64,000 nt of DNA from Sphingobium fontiphilum (GCF_014196635.1 NZ_JACIEB010000004.1:124001-188000), one strand, 5' to 3'; positions 54,919-63,798 are shown, counted from the first letter of the stretch. The notes: generated by a model not told the origin, from the sequence alone. Numbers and translations: made by a program.

Positions 54919-56223
54919 TCAGATGGAATAGTCGAATTCGAGCCAGAACTTCTTCGTGTCCTGGTCGCCGTTGAAGCTGGCGATGCCCTTGCGCTCATAT
55001 TGGGCGAACTTGGCGAGCACGGAGGCCTGTTTGGTCAGCTTCATGCCGATCTGGGCGTCCCATTCGTCGCCATAATGGATGCCGAGGCGGTCCGAACGGA
55101 ATCTGTGGAACGTCACGACAGCGGTGATCGGTCCCGCCTTGCCGACCTTGGGGCCAGTCCAGCCGATGCCGCCATAATAGTCCTGAAGACCCGTCACCGG
55201 CGTATTCAGGAACAGGTCGGCCCAGCCATTGAACTTGTGCAGCGTCGCCATCGGCGTTTGGAACCCGAAGGCGGTCGCCGCGCCGCTCGCCTTGACGCTG
55301 GCCGAACCGTCCGAACCGAGCAATTCGTAACCGGCGGTCAGCTTGAAGCTGGCGACCGCCAGACTGGCTTCGGCCAGGGCAAAGTCGGCCTTGTAGCTGT
55401 TGGGGTTGGAGCCATAGTCGCTCTGGTTGGCATAGCTGGCCAGCAGGTCGAGCTTGACCGTCTTGGCCAGCGGCAAGCTGGTCGACGCGCGCACGCCATA
55501 GGTTTGCGAGCTGTTGGCGCGGAAAAAGGCTTCCTTGCGGGCCGAATAGTCGAGCAGATAGGCAAAGCCCTTCAGCGCCACCGGGCCGGCCTTTGCGCCT
55601 GCGCTCAGGAAGATGAAGTCGCCGCCATAGGCCTGGCGCGGACCGGCGTCGAAGCCGAAGATCGTGCGCTGCGACCAGCTATAGGCGCCGTCCAGGCTGA
55701 CCGGGCCAATTTTGGCTTCGGCGCGCACGGCGTCGAACGTCTGTTCGTTCTGGCGCCAGGCGACGGAACCGACGAAGCGCTGATCGTCCAGATTGATGCG
55801 CTGGCGGCCGCCGGTGAGCGTGAAGCCCTTGCCCTTATATTGAAGCTGGAGCCGGTTGAGGTCGATATTTTCCGCGTCGGGCACGACCGAATAGGCGGTG
55901 CGGCGCTGGTTGCTGCCGACCGCGAAGGGGAAGGCGTTATAGCCATTGTCGAGCGCCAGCGTGCCTTCGGCCTCAGCCAGGAAGGAAAAGCCGCTCTTGC
56001 TTTTGATCTCGAAGCCGGAACGCATCCGCACCGTCACCGCGTCGGCGTTGGTCGCCGTCTGGTCGACGCCCTCGTAACGCAGGCGCGCGTCGATGATCGG
56101 GTCGAAGGTCAGGCCCGCGCCGAACGGCGCCGGATCGCCCGCCGCCGCCTGCGCAGCGGAGGCCGTCGACGCCATCGCCAGAAACAGCGCTCCCCCTAAA
56201 ACAGCTTTCACATCATTCCGCAT
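54919..56223 (-). CDS. Alginate-export-type porin in the nitrate operon
   Basis: A 434-residue outer-membrane beta-barrel protein. The signal peptide (VLGGALFLAMASTASAAQA) cleaves near AQAAAG. Many strand pairs follow, for example LQLQYKGKGFTLTGGRQRIN and YGGIGWTGPKVGKAGPITAV, and the last strand FWLEFDYSI ends in a hydrophobic residue. It belongs with the AlgE-like porin group by overall pattern. Its place between the ABC transporter and nirB, 48 nt and 11 nt from its neighbours, suggests it admits nitrate or nitrite across the outer membrane. The solute is inferred from context only. Confidence 0.88.
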   Translation of the reverse strand: MRNDVKAVLGGALFLAMASTASAAQAAAGDPAPFGAGLTFDPIIDARLRYEGVDQTATNADAVTVRMRSGFEIKSKSGFSFLAEAEGTLALDNGYNAFPFAVGSNQRRTAYSVVPDAENIDLNRLQLQYKGKGFTLTGGRQRINLDDQRFVGSVAWRQNEQTFDAVRAEAKIGPVSLDGAYSWSQRTIFGFDAGPRQAYGGDFIFLSAGAKAGPVALKGFAYLLDYSARKEAFFRANSSQTYGVRASTSLPLAKTVKLDLLASYANQSDYGSNPNSYKADFALAEASLAVASFKLTAGYELLGSDGSASVKASGAATAFGFQTPMATLHKFNGWADLFLNTPVTGLQDYYGGIGWTGPKVGKAGPITAVVTFHRFRSDRLGIHYGDEWDAQIGMKLTKQASVLAKFAQYERKGIASFNGDQDTKKFWLEFDYSI

Positions 56224-56271
56224 GTCAAATCCCCCTTTTTCATTTGAAAACGGCGGCCCCCCGGCCTTCCG

Positions 56272-57960
56272 TCAGGCTGCGTCGGCCTTCAGGCCATGTT
56301 CGTAGTCGGCGAGGAATTGCAGCACTTCCTCGCGGTAGGCGTAGAATTTGGGATGCTTGAGCAGCGCCTTGCGGTCGCGCGGACGGGGCAGGTCGACCTC
56401 CAGCACCTTGCCGATGGTGGCCATGGGGCCATTGGTCATCATCACCACCTTGTCTGCCAGCAATATGGCCTCATCGACATCGTGGGTGACGCAGACGGCG
56501 GTCACCTTGGTGCGATCCCACACCTCCATCAGCACGTCCTGCAAATCCCAGCGGGTCAGGCTGTCGAGCATGCCGAAGGGCTCGTCGAGCAGCAGCAGCT
56601 TGGGGCTCAGCGCAAAGGCGCGGGCGATGCCGACGCGCTGGCGCATCCCGTTGGACATATCGGCTGCCAGCTTGTCGATGCTGTCGCCCAGGCCGACGCG
56701 GCTCAGATAATATTCGACGATGTCGGCGCGTTCCGCCTTGCTGGCGTGCGGGTAGACCCGCTCCACGCCGATCGACACATTCTGCCGCGCCGTCAGCCAG
56801 GGCATCAGGCTGGGCGCCTGGAACACCACCGCCTTGTCGGGCCCGGCGACATCGACTTCGCGGCCGTCGAGGATGATGCCGCCGCCGCTGATGCCGTTGA
56901 GGCCCGCCGCCATGGACAGCACGGTCGACTTGCCGCAGCCCGAATGGCCGATCAGCGAGATGAACTCGCCTTTGTTCATCAGCAGGTTGAAATCGGTGAC
57001 GACGGTCAGCGGCCCCTTGGGCGTGGGATAGACCTTCTGCAGGTTGAAGAATTCAAGGAAACGGCGCTGCGTCCTCGTCTTTGCGGCGTCACGATAGGCC
57101 TGAGGCGGCTCGGCGAGCAGGCTGATCGGCGTCACGTCGGGCAGGTTGGCGCGATCCTCGGCCTTGGTCCCGGCCTTCTGCTGCGCATTGAGGCCGCCCA
57201 GATATTGCACGATCTCGTTGCGCAACGCCTGATAGGCGGCGTCATGGTTCAGCGCGGTCCGCTCGCGCGGACGGGCGATGCCAACGTCGAAGATGCGGCC
57301 GATCTTCGCGCGGGGCGCGGGTTCGAGCACGGCGACCCGGTCCGCCAGCAGCAGCGCCTCGTCCACATCGTTGGTGATGAGGAGGATGGTCCGCTTTTCC
57401 TCGGCGCGGATGCGGTCGATCTCGTCCTGCAACTTGGCGCGGGTTAGGGCGTCGAGCGCCGACAGCGGTTCATCCAGCAACAGGATTTCGGGCTTCATGG
57501 CGAGCGCACGGGCGACCGCCACGCGCTGGCGCATCCCGCCCGACAATTGCGATGGCTTGCGGTCCATGGCGTGGCCGAGGCCGACCAGCCTGACCTTTTC
57601 GTGGACGAGGGCGGTCTGTTCCGCCTTCGACAGCGACTTGTGCACCGCCTCCACCGCCAGCCGGACATTGCCCTCCACCGTCAGCCAGGGGAAGAGCGAG
57701 TAGCTCTGGAACACCAGGCCCCGGTCGGCGCCCGGCCCGGTGCAGGGTACGCCTTTTACCTCGATGGCGCCGCTGTCCGGCTCGATCAGGCCGGCGATCG
57801 CGGAAATCAGCGTGGTCTTGCCCGATCCGGAGAAGCCCAGGATGGCGATGAACTCGCCTTCGGCCACGTCCAGATTGATGCCGTTGAGCACTTCGGTGCG
57901 GGCGCCGGCGCCGTCCACATAGGATTTCGACAGATTCTGCAGGCGCAATACGGGCGTCAT
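56272..57960 (-). CDS. Nitrate ABC transporter ATPase, two fused domains (NrtC/NrtD-like)
   Basis: A 562-residue protein with two complete ABC domains (about 1-245 and 305-555) joined by a linker, replacing the usual two chains. Domain 1 has Walker A GFSGSGKTT, signature LSGGM (139-143) and Walker B LLLDEPLSALD, but its switch (H-loop) position is Asn (N197 in LITNDVDEA). Domain 2 has GHSGCGKST, Walker B LLLDEPFGMLD and H493 in VTHDVDEA, but a variant signature MSNGM (435-439). In the closed dimer the two imperfections fall in the same composite site, leaving one canonical site. It energises NrtB. Confidence 0.95.
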   Translation of the reverse strand: MTPVLRLQNLSKSYVDGAGARTEVLNGINLDVAEGEFIAILGFSGSGKTTLISAIAGLIEPDSGAIEVKGVPCTGPGADRGLVFQSYSLFPWLTVEGNVRLAVEAVHKSLSKAEQTALVHEKVRLVGLGHAMDRKPSQLSGGMRQRVAVARALAMKPEILLLDEPLSALDALTRAKLQDEIDRIRAEEKRTILLITNDVDEALLLADRVAVLEPAPRAKIGRIFDVGIARPRERTALNHDAAYQALRNEIVQYLGGLNAQQKAGTKAEDRANLPDVTPISLLAEPPQAYRDAAKTRTQRRFLEFFNLQKVYPTPKGPLTVVTDFNLLMNKGEFISLIGHSGCGKSTVLSMAAGLNGISGGGIILDGREVDVAGPDKAVVFQAPSLMPWLTARQNVSIGVERVYPHASKAERADIVEYYLSRVGLGDSIDKLAADMSNGMRQRVGIARAFALSPKLLLLDEPFGMLDSLTRWDLQDVLMEVWDRTKVTAVCVTHDVDEAILLADKVVMMTNGPMATIGKVLEVDLPRPRDRKALLKHPKFYAYREEVLQFLADYEHGLKADAA

Positions 57961-57992
57961 TTGCCTACCTCCTTTTCCGAAAATGCGGGCCG

Positions 57993-59084
57993 TCAGGCCT
58001 TGTGGTTGCGGCTTGCCAGAGCCTGGAGCGCACCCATGATGCGGTCGAGGGCGAAGCCGATGAAGCCGATCACCAGAACGGCGAGCATGATGCGGGCGAG
58101 CGACTGGCTGGAACCGTTCTGGAATTCATCCCACACGAACTTGCCGAGGCCGGGATTTTGCGCGAGCATTTCGGCCGCGATCAGCACCATCCAGCCCACC
58201 CCCAGCGACAGGCGCATGCCCGTGAAGATATAGGGCAGGGACGACGGCAGGATCAGCTTGGTCAAGCGGGCGGCGAAGCCCAGACGCAGCACCTTGCCGA
58301 CATTCAGCAGATCCTTGTCGATGGAGGCGGCGCCGACCGATGTGTTGATGAGCGTGGGCCAGAGCGAGCAGAGCGTCACGACCAGCGCCGAAATCACGAA
58401 GCTTTTGGGCAGCGTCGGATCGGGGCTGGTCATCGTTGCGGAAATGACCATGGTGACGATGGGCAGCCAGGCGAGCGGGCTGACCGGCTTGAAAATCTGG
58501 ATCAGCGGGTTGATGGCGGCATTGACCCGCTTCGACAGGCCGCACACCAGGCCCAGCGGCACCGCGATCAGCGTGGCGATGATGAAGCCGAGCGCCACCG
58601 TTTCGAGCGACGTGACAATCTGGTCGAGGAAGGTCGGCGCGCCGCTATAGGGGAAATTCTGCGCCTCCGCGCCGCGGCCCGCTGCTTCCAGCGCGGCGTT
58701 GCGGGCATCCTGCTGGGCGTAGAAATCCGCCTTCGCCTGCTCGGTCGCCTGATAGTCGCCATAAAGCGCGACAGCCTGTTCGGCGACGGCCCCCGGCCCT
58801 GGCAGCGCGCCCAGCGAGGTTTGCACCTGCGGCGCCAGCACCGCCCACAGCGTCAGGAAGATGACGATGCCGGCGAGCGGCGCGACCAGGCCCTTTGCGG
58901 CTTTGACGATTTGCGGGCCCGAGGGGATGTAACGCGCCATCCATGCCGGAGGAGTTTTGGTATTCATGGGAGCCTCCTCCGGCGCCGCCGAAGCGGCTGG
59001 GATGGCGGAGACGGCATCATCAACCAACGCCAGTTGTTCTGCAACAGGGTCGTTTCCGACCTGAACCGCTGTCATCCTGTTCAT
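57993..59084 (-). CDS. nrtB: Nitrate ABC transporter permease
   Basis: A 363-residue inner-membrane permease. The binding-protein-dependent transport fold is seen in IIATLIAVPLGLVCGLSKRV, PLAWLPIVTMVISATM, LPSSLPYIFTGMRLSLGVGW and MLAVLVIGFIGFALDRIM; the EAA loop contacts the ATPase. A periplasmic insert rich in Ala/Gln (about residues 100-145) lies after the first helix. The ATG at 59084 has AGGAG 8 nt upstream. A second ATG at 58967 with GGAGGAGG before it would remove 39 soluble residues, so the true start is uncertain. Confidence 0.94.
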   Translation of the reverse strand: MNRMTAVQVGNDPVAEQLALVDDAVSAIPAASAAPEEAPMNTKTPPAWMARYIPSGPQIVKAAKGLVAPLAGIVIFLTLWAVLAPQVQTSLGALPGPGAVAEQAVALYGDYQATEQAKADFYAQQDARNAALEAAGRGAEAQNFPYSGAPTFLDQIVTSLETVALGFIIATLIAVPLGLVCGLSKRVNAAINPLIQIFKPVSPLAWLPIVTMVISATMTSPDPTLPKSFVISALVVTLCSLWPTLINTSVGAASIDKDLLNVGKVLRLGFAARLTKLILPSSLPYIFTGMRLSLGVGWMVLIAAEMLAQNPGLGKFVWDEFQNGSSQSLARIMLAVLVIGFIGFALDRIMGALQALASRNHKA

Positions 59085-59109
59085 GATGCTGTCTCCTGTG
59101 ATGATAGGA

Positions 59110-60534
59110 TCAGTTGGCTTTGACGCCGGCGGCGGTGACGGTCGCCTTGCCCTTCAGGCCGATCGCGAACTGGTCGAGATAGGCGTTGGGCTTGCGGCCG
59201 TCATAGGTCTTGCCGTCGATGAACTTGTTGTCGGCGGGCTTGAAACCGTCGGTGTCCGGCACGCTGTCGGCGGGGATCACGCCCTTGGCGACCAGCGCCT
59301 TGGCCGCGCCCAGATACAGGTCGGGACGATAGACGGCCTTGGCCATGTCGAAATACCACTGGTCCGGCTTCTGGTCGGCAATCTGGCCCCAGCGGCGCAT
59401 CTGGGTCATGTACCAGATGGCGTCGGAATAATAGGGATAGCCGGCGAAGTGGTTGAAGAAGATGTTGAAATCGGCGGCCGGGCGGCTGTCGCCCTGTTCG
59501 AAGGTGAAGCGGCCGGTCATCGAGGCGGCGATCACCTTGGCGTCGGCACCGACATAATTGGGCTGCGACAGGATCTTCACCGCTTCCGCGCGGTTCTTGC
59601 CATTTTCCGCGTCCAGCCACTGCTGCGCCTTGATGATGGCGCGGATCAGGGCGGCGGTGGTCTTGGGGTTCTTCTCGACAAAATCCTTGCGCAGGCCAAA
59701 CACCTTTTCGGGGTTCAGGCGCCAGATTTCGTCGTCGGTGATGACGGGAACGCCGATCTTCTTCTGCACGGCGGCCTGGTTCCAGGGTTCGCCGACGCAA
59801 TAGCCTTCGATCGTGCCCGCTTCCATCGTCGCGGGCATCTGCGGCGGCGGGGTGACCGACAACTGAACGTCGGCGCTGGTGGTGCCGCCAACATCGCCGG
59901 GCATGTAGTAGCCGGGGTTCAGGCCGCCTGCGGCCAGCCAGTAACGCAGTTCGTAATTATGCGTCGAAACCGGGAAGACCATGCCCATCTTGAAGGGCTT
60001 GCCCTGCGCCTTGAAGCTGTCGACGACGGGCTTGAGCGCCGCGGCCGAAATCGGGTGGACGGGCTTGCCGTCCGGCCCCTTGGGCAGGGAGGGGGCGATC
60101 ATGCCCCACACCTTGTTCGACAGGGTGATGGCGTTGCCGTTGAGGTCGAGGCTGATCGGCGCGACCAGATCCGCCTTGGTGCCAAGGCCGATGGTCGCCG
60201 CGATCGGCTGGCCGGCCAGCATGTGCGCGCCATCAAGCTGGCTGCCGATCACGCCGTCCAGCAGCACTTTCCAGTTGGCCTGGGGTTCGAGCGTGACGTT
60301 CAGCCCTTCCTCGGCGAAAAAGCCCTTTTCTTTCGCAATTGCGAGAGGGGCCATGTCGGTCAGCTTGATGAAGCCCAGCTTCAGATTGGGCTTTTCGACG
60401 GCGCCCCCGGCGATGTCGACCGGCGCCACCGCATTGTCGCTGGGCTTGCTGCCGCAACCGCCCAGGCTTGCCACGACACAGGCCGACGCAAACAGCGCGG
60501 CGCCATTTTTCAGAACTGAACGCTTATCCCACAT
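59110..60534 (-). CDS. nrtA: Nitrate ABC transporter substrate-binding lipoprotein
   Basis: A 474-residue periplasmic binding protein of the NrtA/CmpA/SsuA class. The N-terminus (WDKRSVLKNGAALFASACVV, lipobox SLGGC) indicates a lipid-anchored protein with a Tat-like or Sec signal. Binding-protein landmarks are LGFIKLTDMAPLAIAKEKGF, LNGNAITLSNKVWG, STHNYELRYWLAAGG and GYCVGEPWNQAAV, closely matching the paralogous NasS below. The ATG at 60534 has GAGGGGG upstream; the upstream open frame is not protein-like. It follows a leader with a terminator, so its expression should depend on NasT. Confidence 0.95.
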   Translation of the reverse strand: MWDKRSVLKNGAALFASACVVASLGGCGSKPSDNAVAPVDIAGGAVEKPNLKLGFIKLTDMAPLAIAKEKGFFAEEGLNVTLEPQANWKVLLDGVIGSQLDGAHMLAGQPIAATIGLGTKADLVAPISLDLNGNAITLSNKVWGMIAPSLPKGPDGKPVHPISAAALKPVVDSFKAQGKPFKMGMVFPVSTHNYELRYWLAAGGLNPGYYMPGDVGGTTSADVQLSVTPPPQMPATMEAGTIEGYCVGEPWNQAAVQKKIGVPVITDDEIWRLNPEKVFGLRKDFVEKNPKTTAALIRAIIKAQQWLDAENGKNRAEAVKILSQPNYVGADAKVIAASMTGRFTFEQGDSRPAADFNIFFNHFAGYPYYSDAIWYMTQMRRWGQIADQKPDQWYFDMAKAVYRPDLYLGAAKALVAKGVIPADSVPDTDGFKPADNKFIDGKTYDGRKPNAYLDQFAIGLKGKATVTAAGVKAN

Positions 60535-60787
60535 AGCCAAAGCCCCCTCTTGGAAAAGTGGGCAATCCAAGGAACAGCGGAAACAAAAAAGGCCGCCCAC
60601 AACGGACGGCCTGTTGCAATCCTCGGGGCGGCTTCTTTGCCTTCGGCTTATCCAGATGGAGTGCCAACCTGAGCACCGCCCCCCGATGGACGATGACGGA
60701 ATATGTCAACGAACGCCATTGCTCGTTGAGAATCGAATGACAGATTCGCAGGGCGTCGACAAGCCCATTTTTCGCAGTGCGGCAAAA
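60535..60787 (-). promoter_or_regulatory. nasS-nrtA leader with candidate NasT antitermination site
   Basis: This 253-nt leader separates the regulator genes from the transport/reduction genes on the same strand. It contains an intrinsic terminator (60585-60612) and a competing hairpin (60599-60617, GCAACAGG-CCGT-CCGTTGT with one bulge) that cannot form together with it. Upstream lies a 5-bp hairpin with a six-base loop CAGGTT (60661-60676) inside a long-range GGGGCGG/CCGCCCC stem. ANTAR proteins such as NasT bind paired hexaloop hairpins that pre-empt a terminator. The assignment of the exact P1/P2 hairpins is inference. Confidence 0.65.
60585..60612 (-). terminator. Leader terminator upstream of nrtA
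   Basis: On the minus strand AGGCCGTCC...GGGCGGCC followed by TTTTTT forms an 8-bp stem with one G-U pair and a T tract (complement of the A run at 60585-60590). It sits 51 nt before the nrtA start, where only antitermination would allow read-through from an upstream promoter. Confidence 0.8.
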
Positions 60788-61993
60788 TCATTGCGTCAGA
60801 TAGTCGTCGAGCGCATCGGGATCGAAGGCGCGGCCGTCGAAGAAACGGTCCGGCCCCAACAGCAGGCGGCCCTGCATGGAACCGACCGCCAGCGGCGCGT
60901 CGATCCCGCCCTCCAGCTTTGCACTGGCCGAGGGCAGCGGCACATCCGTGCCGGCAAAAGCGGCCCGGTAGATATCGGGCCGGAACACCGCTTTCGCGGC
61001 CTCATAGCCTTCCGCCGACTGGGCGACATGGCCGGCCTTCACCATCTGGGCATAGAGCCAGGCGGCCTGGCTTACCCAAGGGAAGTTGGCCGCTTCGCGG
61101 TGCTGGAACATGAAGTCGGGGATGTCGACGGGGGCGTGGCCGCTGGCCAGCTTGATCCGGTCGGCAATCGCCCGCTCGATCAGTTCGGCCGACCCGTCCA
61201 GATATTCGGATCGCGCGAGAATCGCGGCATTGCTGGCATAGAGCGCCGGATCGACAAAGGCCCGACCCGCCGCATAGAGCGCCCGGACCAGCCGCTGGAT
61301 CAATTCGGGTTCCGCCGCGGCGCGCGCCGTCGGGAGCGCGAGCACCTTTTCGACGCCGCGCAGCCAGATCCGCGACGTCACGTTGATGATGACGCCGACG
61401 CCCCGCTCCACCGCGACGCTGTTCCACGGCTCGCCCACGCAGATGCCGTCAATCTCTCCGGTCGCGAGCGCATCGGCCGCCAGCGGGGGCGCGATGGTCA
61501 GGATCTCGACGTCCTCGGCCACGTTCACGCCGCTTCCCCGCAACCAATATTGCAGCATGTAATTATGACTGGAATAGCGATGCACGACGCCCAGCCGCAG
61601 GCGCGCGCCTTCGTCGGCGCGGGCGCGGATCAGCATGGCCAGCTTGCGCCCCGTCGTCACCGCGTCTTCCAGCACGCCTTCCGCGCACACGGCGGCGGCC
61701 AGCGACGGCGCGAGCGTGATCGCGTTGCCATTGAGGCCCAGCACGAAAGGCACGGAGAGGGGGAAAGCCGGGCGATTAAGGCCCAGCGTCGTCGCGATCG
61801 CCAGCGGCGCCAGAAGATGCGCCGCATCGCTCCGGCCATAGACGAGCCGGTCGCGCACCGTGGCCCAACTGGAGTCGCGGATCAGGTCGAGCGCGATGCC
61901 CTCGTCCTCGGCAAAGCCCAATTCGCGGGCCAGGATCGGCAGGGCGGCGTCGACCAGAGGCAGGAAACCGATGCGAAAATGGTCCATCGTCAC
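60788..61993 (-). CDS. nasS: Nitrate/nitrite sensor NasS (NrtA-like, cytoplasmic)
   Basis: A 401-residue paralogue of NrtA without a signal peptide (starts HFRIGFLPLVDAALPILARE), hence cytoplasmic. Shared binding-protein motifs are LNGNAITLAPSLAA, RYSSHNYMLQYWLRG and GICVGEPWNSVAV. In Paracoccus and Azotobacter NasS holds NasT inactive until nitrate or nitrite binds. The GTG at 61993 overlaps the nasT stop and has GGGAGG 6 nt upstream; an ATG two codons later is the alternative. Its position between nasT and the nrt leader is the classical arrangement. Confidence 0.93.
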   Translation of the reverse strand: MTMDHFRIGFLPLVDAALPILARELGFAEDEGIALDLIRDSSWATVRDRLVYGRSDAAHLLAPLAIATTLGLNRPAFPLSVPFVLGLNGNAITLAPSLAAAVCAEGVLEDAVTTGRKLAMLIRARADEGARLRLGVVHRYSSHNYMLQYWLRGSGVNVAEDVEILTIAPPLAADALATGEIDGICVGEPWNSVAVERGVGVIINVTSRIWLRGVEKVLALPTARAAAEPELIQRLVRALYAAGRAFVDPALYASNAAILARSEYLDGSAELIERAIADRIKLASGHAPVDIPDFMFQHREAANFPWVSQAAWLYAQMVKAGHVAQSAEGYEAAKAVFRPDIYRAAFAGTDVPLPSASAKLEGGIDAPLAVGSMQGRLLLGPDRFFDGRAFDPDALDDYLTQ

Positions 61994-62583
61994 AATCCGC
62001 CTCCCATGACCTTTTCCGCCGTTATCACCGCGTCCGCCACATCGGCGATGCGGCGATTGCTTTGCATCGCATGATCGCGCAGCATCTTGTAGGCATCGGG
62101 TTCCGAAAGTCCGCGCCTTTTCATCAATATCGCTTTCGCCTTGTCGATCGTATCCCTGTCGGCCAGTTTCGATCTGGCCTCCGCCAACTCGCCCTGAAGC
62201 CGGGCAAAGGCCTGAAACCGCCGCACCGCCAAATCGAGCACCGGTTTGATCCTCTCCTTGCGCAGCCCGTCGACGACATAGGCGGAAATGCCCGCATCGA
62301 CGGCTTCGGCTATCGCTTCCTCATCGGACTGATCGACAAACATCGCGATTGGCCGCGCCAGCGCCCGCGACAGCGAGAAGCTTTCCTCCAGCATGTCGCG
62401 GCTGGGGTTCTCCAGGTTCATCAAAACCACGTCGGCCGCAAAAGCCTCGATCCGGGCGGCCAGTCCATGACGTTCGACAAAGACGTGCAGGTCCGTAAGG
62501 CCTGCTTCGCGCAACCCTTCTTCAATGACGGCCGCGCGGGCCGCGCTTTCATCTACGATGGCTATGCGCACAGCGTCCTGCAT
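61990..62583 (-). CDS. nasT: ANTAR-domain antiterminator NasT
   Basis: A 197-residue response-regulator-like protein. The N-terminal receiver domain (VRIAIVDESAARAAVIEEGL, DVVLMNLENPSRDMLEESF) lacks a standard phosphorylation context. The C-terminal ANTAR domain (ELAEARSKLADRDTIDKAKA, ILMKRRGLSEPDAYKMLRDHA, IADVADAVI) binds RNA. Released from NasS by nitrate or nitrite, it should stabilise the antiterminator ahead of nrtA. The ATG at 62583 is chosen because the upstream TTG is part of a promoter-like TTGACA. Confidence 0.94.
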   Translation of the reverse strand: MQDAVRIAIVDESAARAAVIEEGLREAGLTDLHVFVERHGLAARIEAFAADVVLMNLENPSRDMLEESFSLSRALARPIAMFVDQSDEEAIAEAVDAGISAYVVDGLRKERIKPVLDLAVRRFQAFARLQGELAEARSKLADRDTIDKAKAILMKRRGLSEPDAYKMLRDHAMQSNRRIADVADAVITAEKVMGGGL

Positions 62584-62599
62584 TCTGCTGCAATGCAAT

Positions 62600-62628
62600 C
62601 TGATTGCGCCGCAGTCGGTATTTGTCAA
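62600..62628 (-). promoter_or_regulatory. Possible nasTS promoter
   Basis: On the minus strand TTGACA (62628-62623) is followed after 17 nt by AATCAG (62605-62600), a perfect -35 box with a poor -10. It is placed 17 nt before the nasT ATG, in the 78-nt gap after hisZ. Support is positional only. Confidence 0.35.
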
Positions 62629-62661
62629 TCACAGGCCGGGGGTCAAGGAACGCGCCCGGCG

Positions 62662-63798
62662 TCAGCATCCATAGGGGCGCGGCTCCGGCCCGTCGAGCCA
62701 GTGGGTGCAGCGCAGGGCCGAGCCATCGTCGCTGTCCGACAGGGCGGCGACGCTCTGCCAGCCTTCGCCACGCAGGGCGGCGGCGCGCGCGGCGTCATGG
62801 CCCAGCGGCAGGAACAGGCGGCGTGGTTCGACCATGCCGAAACCGGCGTCGACCAGCGGGTCGGGATAAAGCGAAAAGCCTGTCGCCGCTTCCTCCGACC
62901 CATCGGCGCGCATGATGGCATAGCTGCCGCCGCGCCCGATTTCGCCGATGAAGCCGTCGGCAAAGACCGAAAAGCCGAACCAGCTCTGATATTCAAAGCC
63001 GTGCCGTTCGGTGGGGTCGAGGGTCAGGCGAATATCCCAGTCGATCGGTTTGGCGATGGCGCGCAGGCCCTTCAGCCGGTCGTCCAGCGCGCCGCCATGG
63101 GCCGCGCTCCATGCTTCCAGCCGGTCCATCGCGGCATGAAAGGGACCGGTCGCTTCGATGAGCGGGAGATAGGCGGCGGCGCGCTCGCCCAGCGCGGCCA
63201 GCGCGCCGGCATCCTTGGCGTCCAGTTCGGTGCGCACCGCTTCCTTTTCCGTGTCGCTGAGCGGCATATGGCCGGCGGCCAGCGTGTCGATCAGGTCGGG
63301 CAGGGTGAAATCAATGGTGATGCCCTTGACCCCGGCGGCCTGCAGCGCCTCGATCGTGACGGTCACGATTTCGGTGGCGGCGGCGACGCTGTCGGCGCCG
63401 ATCAGTTCGGCGCCCACCTGCATCCGTTCCCGTTCGGGGCGCAACTGGCTGGCCTTCAGGCGGATGACCGATCCGGCATAGGACAGGCGGAGCGGCCGGG
63501 CGGCGTTGGCCATGCGGGTGGCGGCGATCCGTCCGACCTGCGCGGTCATGTCGGGCCGCAGGGCGAGCGTGCGCTGCGACACCGGGTCGATCACCCGCAA
63601 CAGATCCTGCGGCTGCGCCGATTTGAGGCGCGACGCCAGCGTTTCCTCAAATTCGGCCAGCGGCGGCATGACGCGTTCGAACCCATGCCGCGCCACGGTG
63701 TCGAGCACGGTGCGCGTGACGCGTGCGGACGCCTCCGCCTGCGGCGGCAGGCGGTCGGAAAGTCCTTCGGGCAACAGGCCAGGCGGGATCATGGTCAT
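62662..63798 (-). CDS. hisZ: ATP phosphoribosyltransferase regulatory subunit HisZ
   Basis: A 378-residue histidyl-tRNA-synthetase-like protein without aminoacylation function, which pairs with short-form HisG in the first step of histidine synthesis. Class II synthetase-type motifs remain (FERVMPPLAEFEETLASRL, TLALRPDMTAQVGRIAATRM, RLSYAGSVIRLKASQLRPER), and the C-terminal FGFSVFADGFIGEIGRGGSY occupies the active-site position. The anticodon-binding domain of HisRS is missing. The first of two ATGs (63798) overlaps the stop of the preceding gene by one base. hisG is not in this window. Confidence 0.93.
   Translation of the reverse strand: MTMIPPGLLPEGLSDRLPPQAEASARVTRTVLDTVARHGFERVMPPLAEFEETLASRLKSAQPQDLLRVIDPVSQRTLALRPDMTAQVGRIAATRMANAARPLRLSYAGSVIRLKASQLRPERERMQVGAELIGADSVAAATEIVTVTIEALQAAGVKGITIDFTLPDLIDTLAAGHMPLSDTEKEAVRTELDAKDAGALAALGERAAAYLPLIEATGPFHAAMDRLEAWSAAHGGALDDRLKGLRAIAKPIDWDIRLTLDPTERHGFEYQSWFGFSVFADGFIGEIGRGGSYAIMRADGSEEAATGFSLYPDPLVDAGFGMVEPRRLFLPLGHDAARAAALRGEGWQSVAALSDSDDGSALRCTHWLDGPEPRPYGC

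Noticed and set aside
60655..60680. Sigma-54 promoter before nrtA
   Set aside because: TGGCAC is present on the minus strand, but no TGC element follows at the required spacing.
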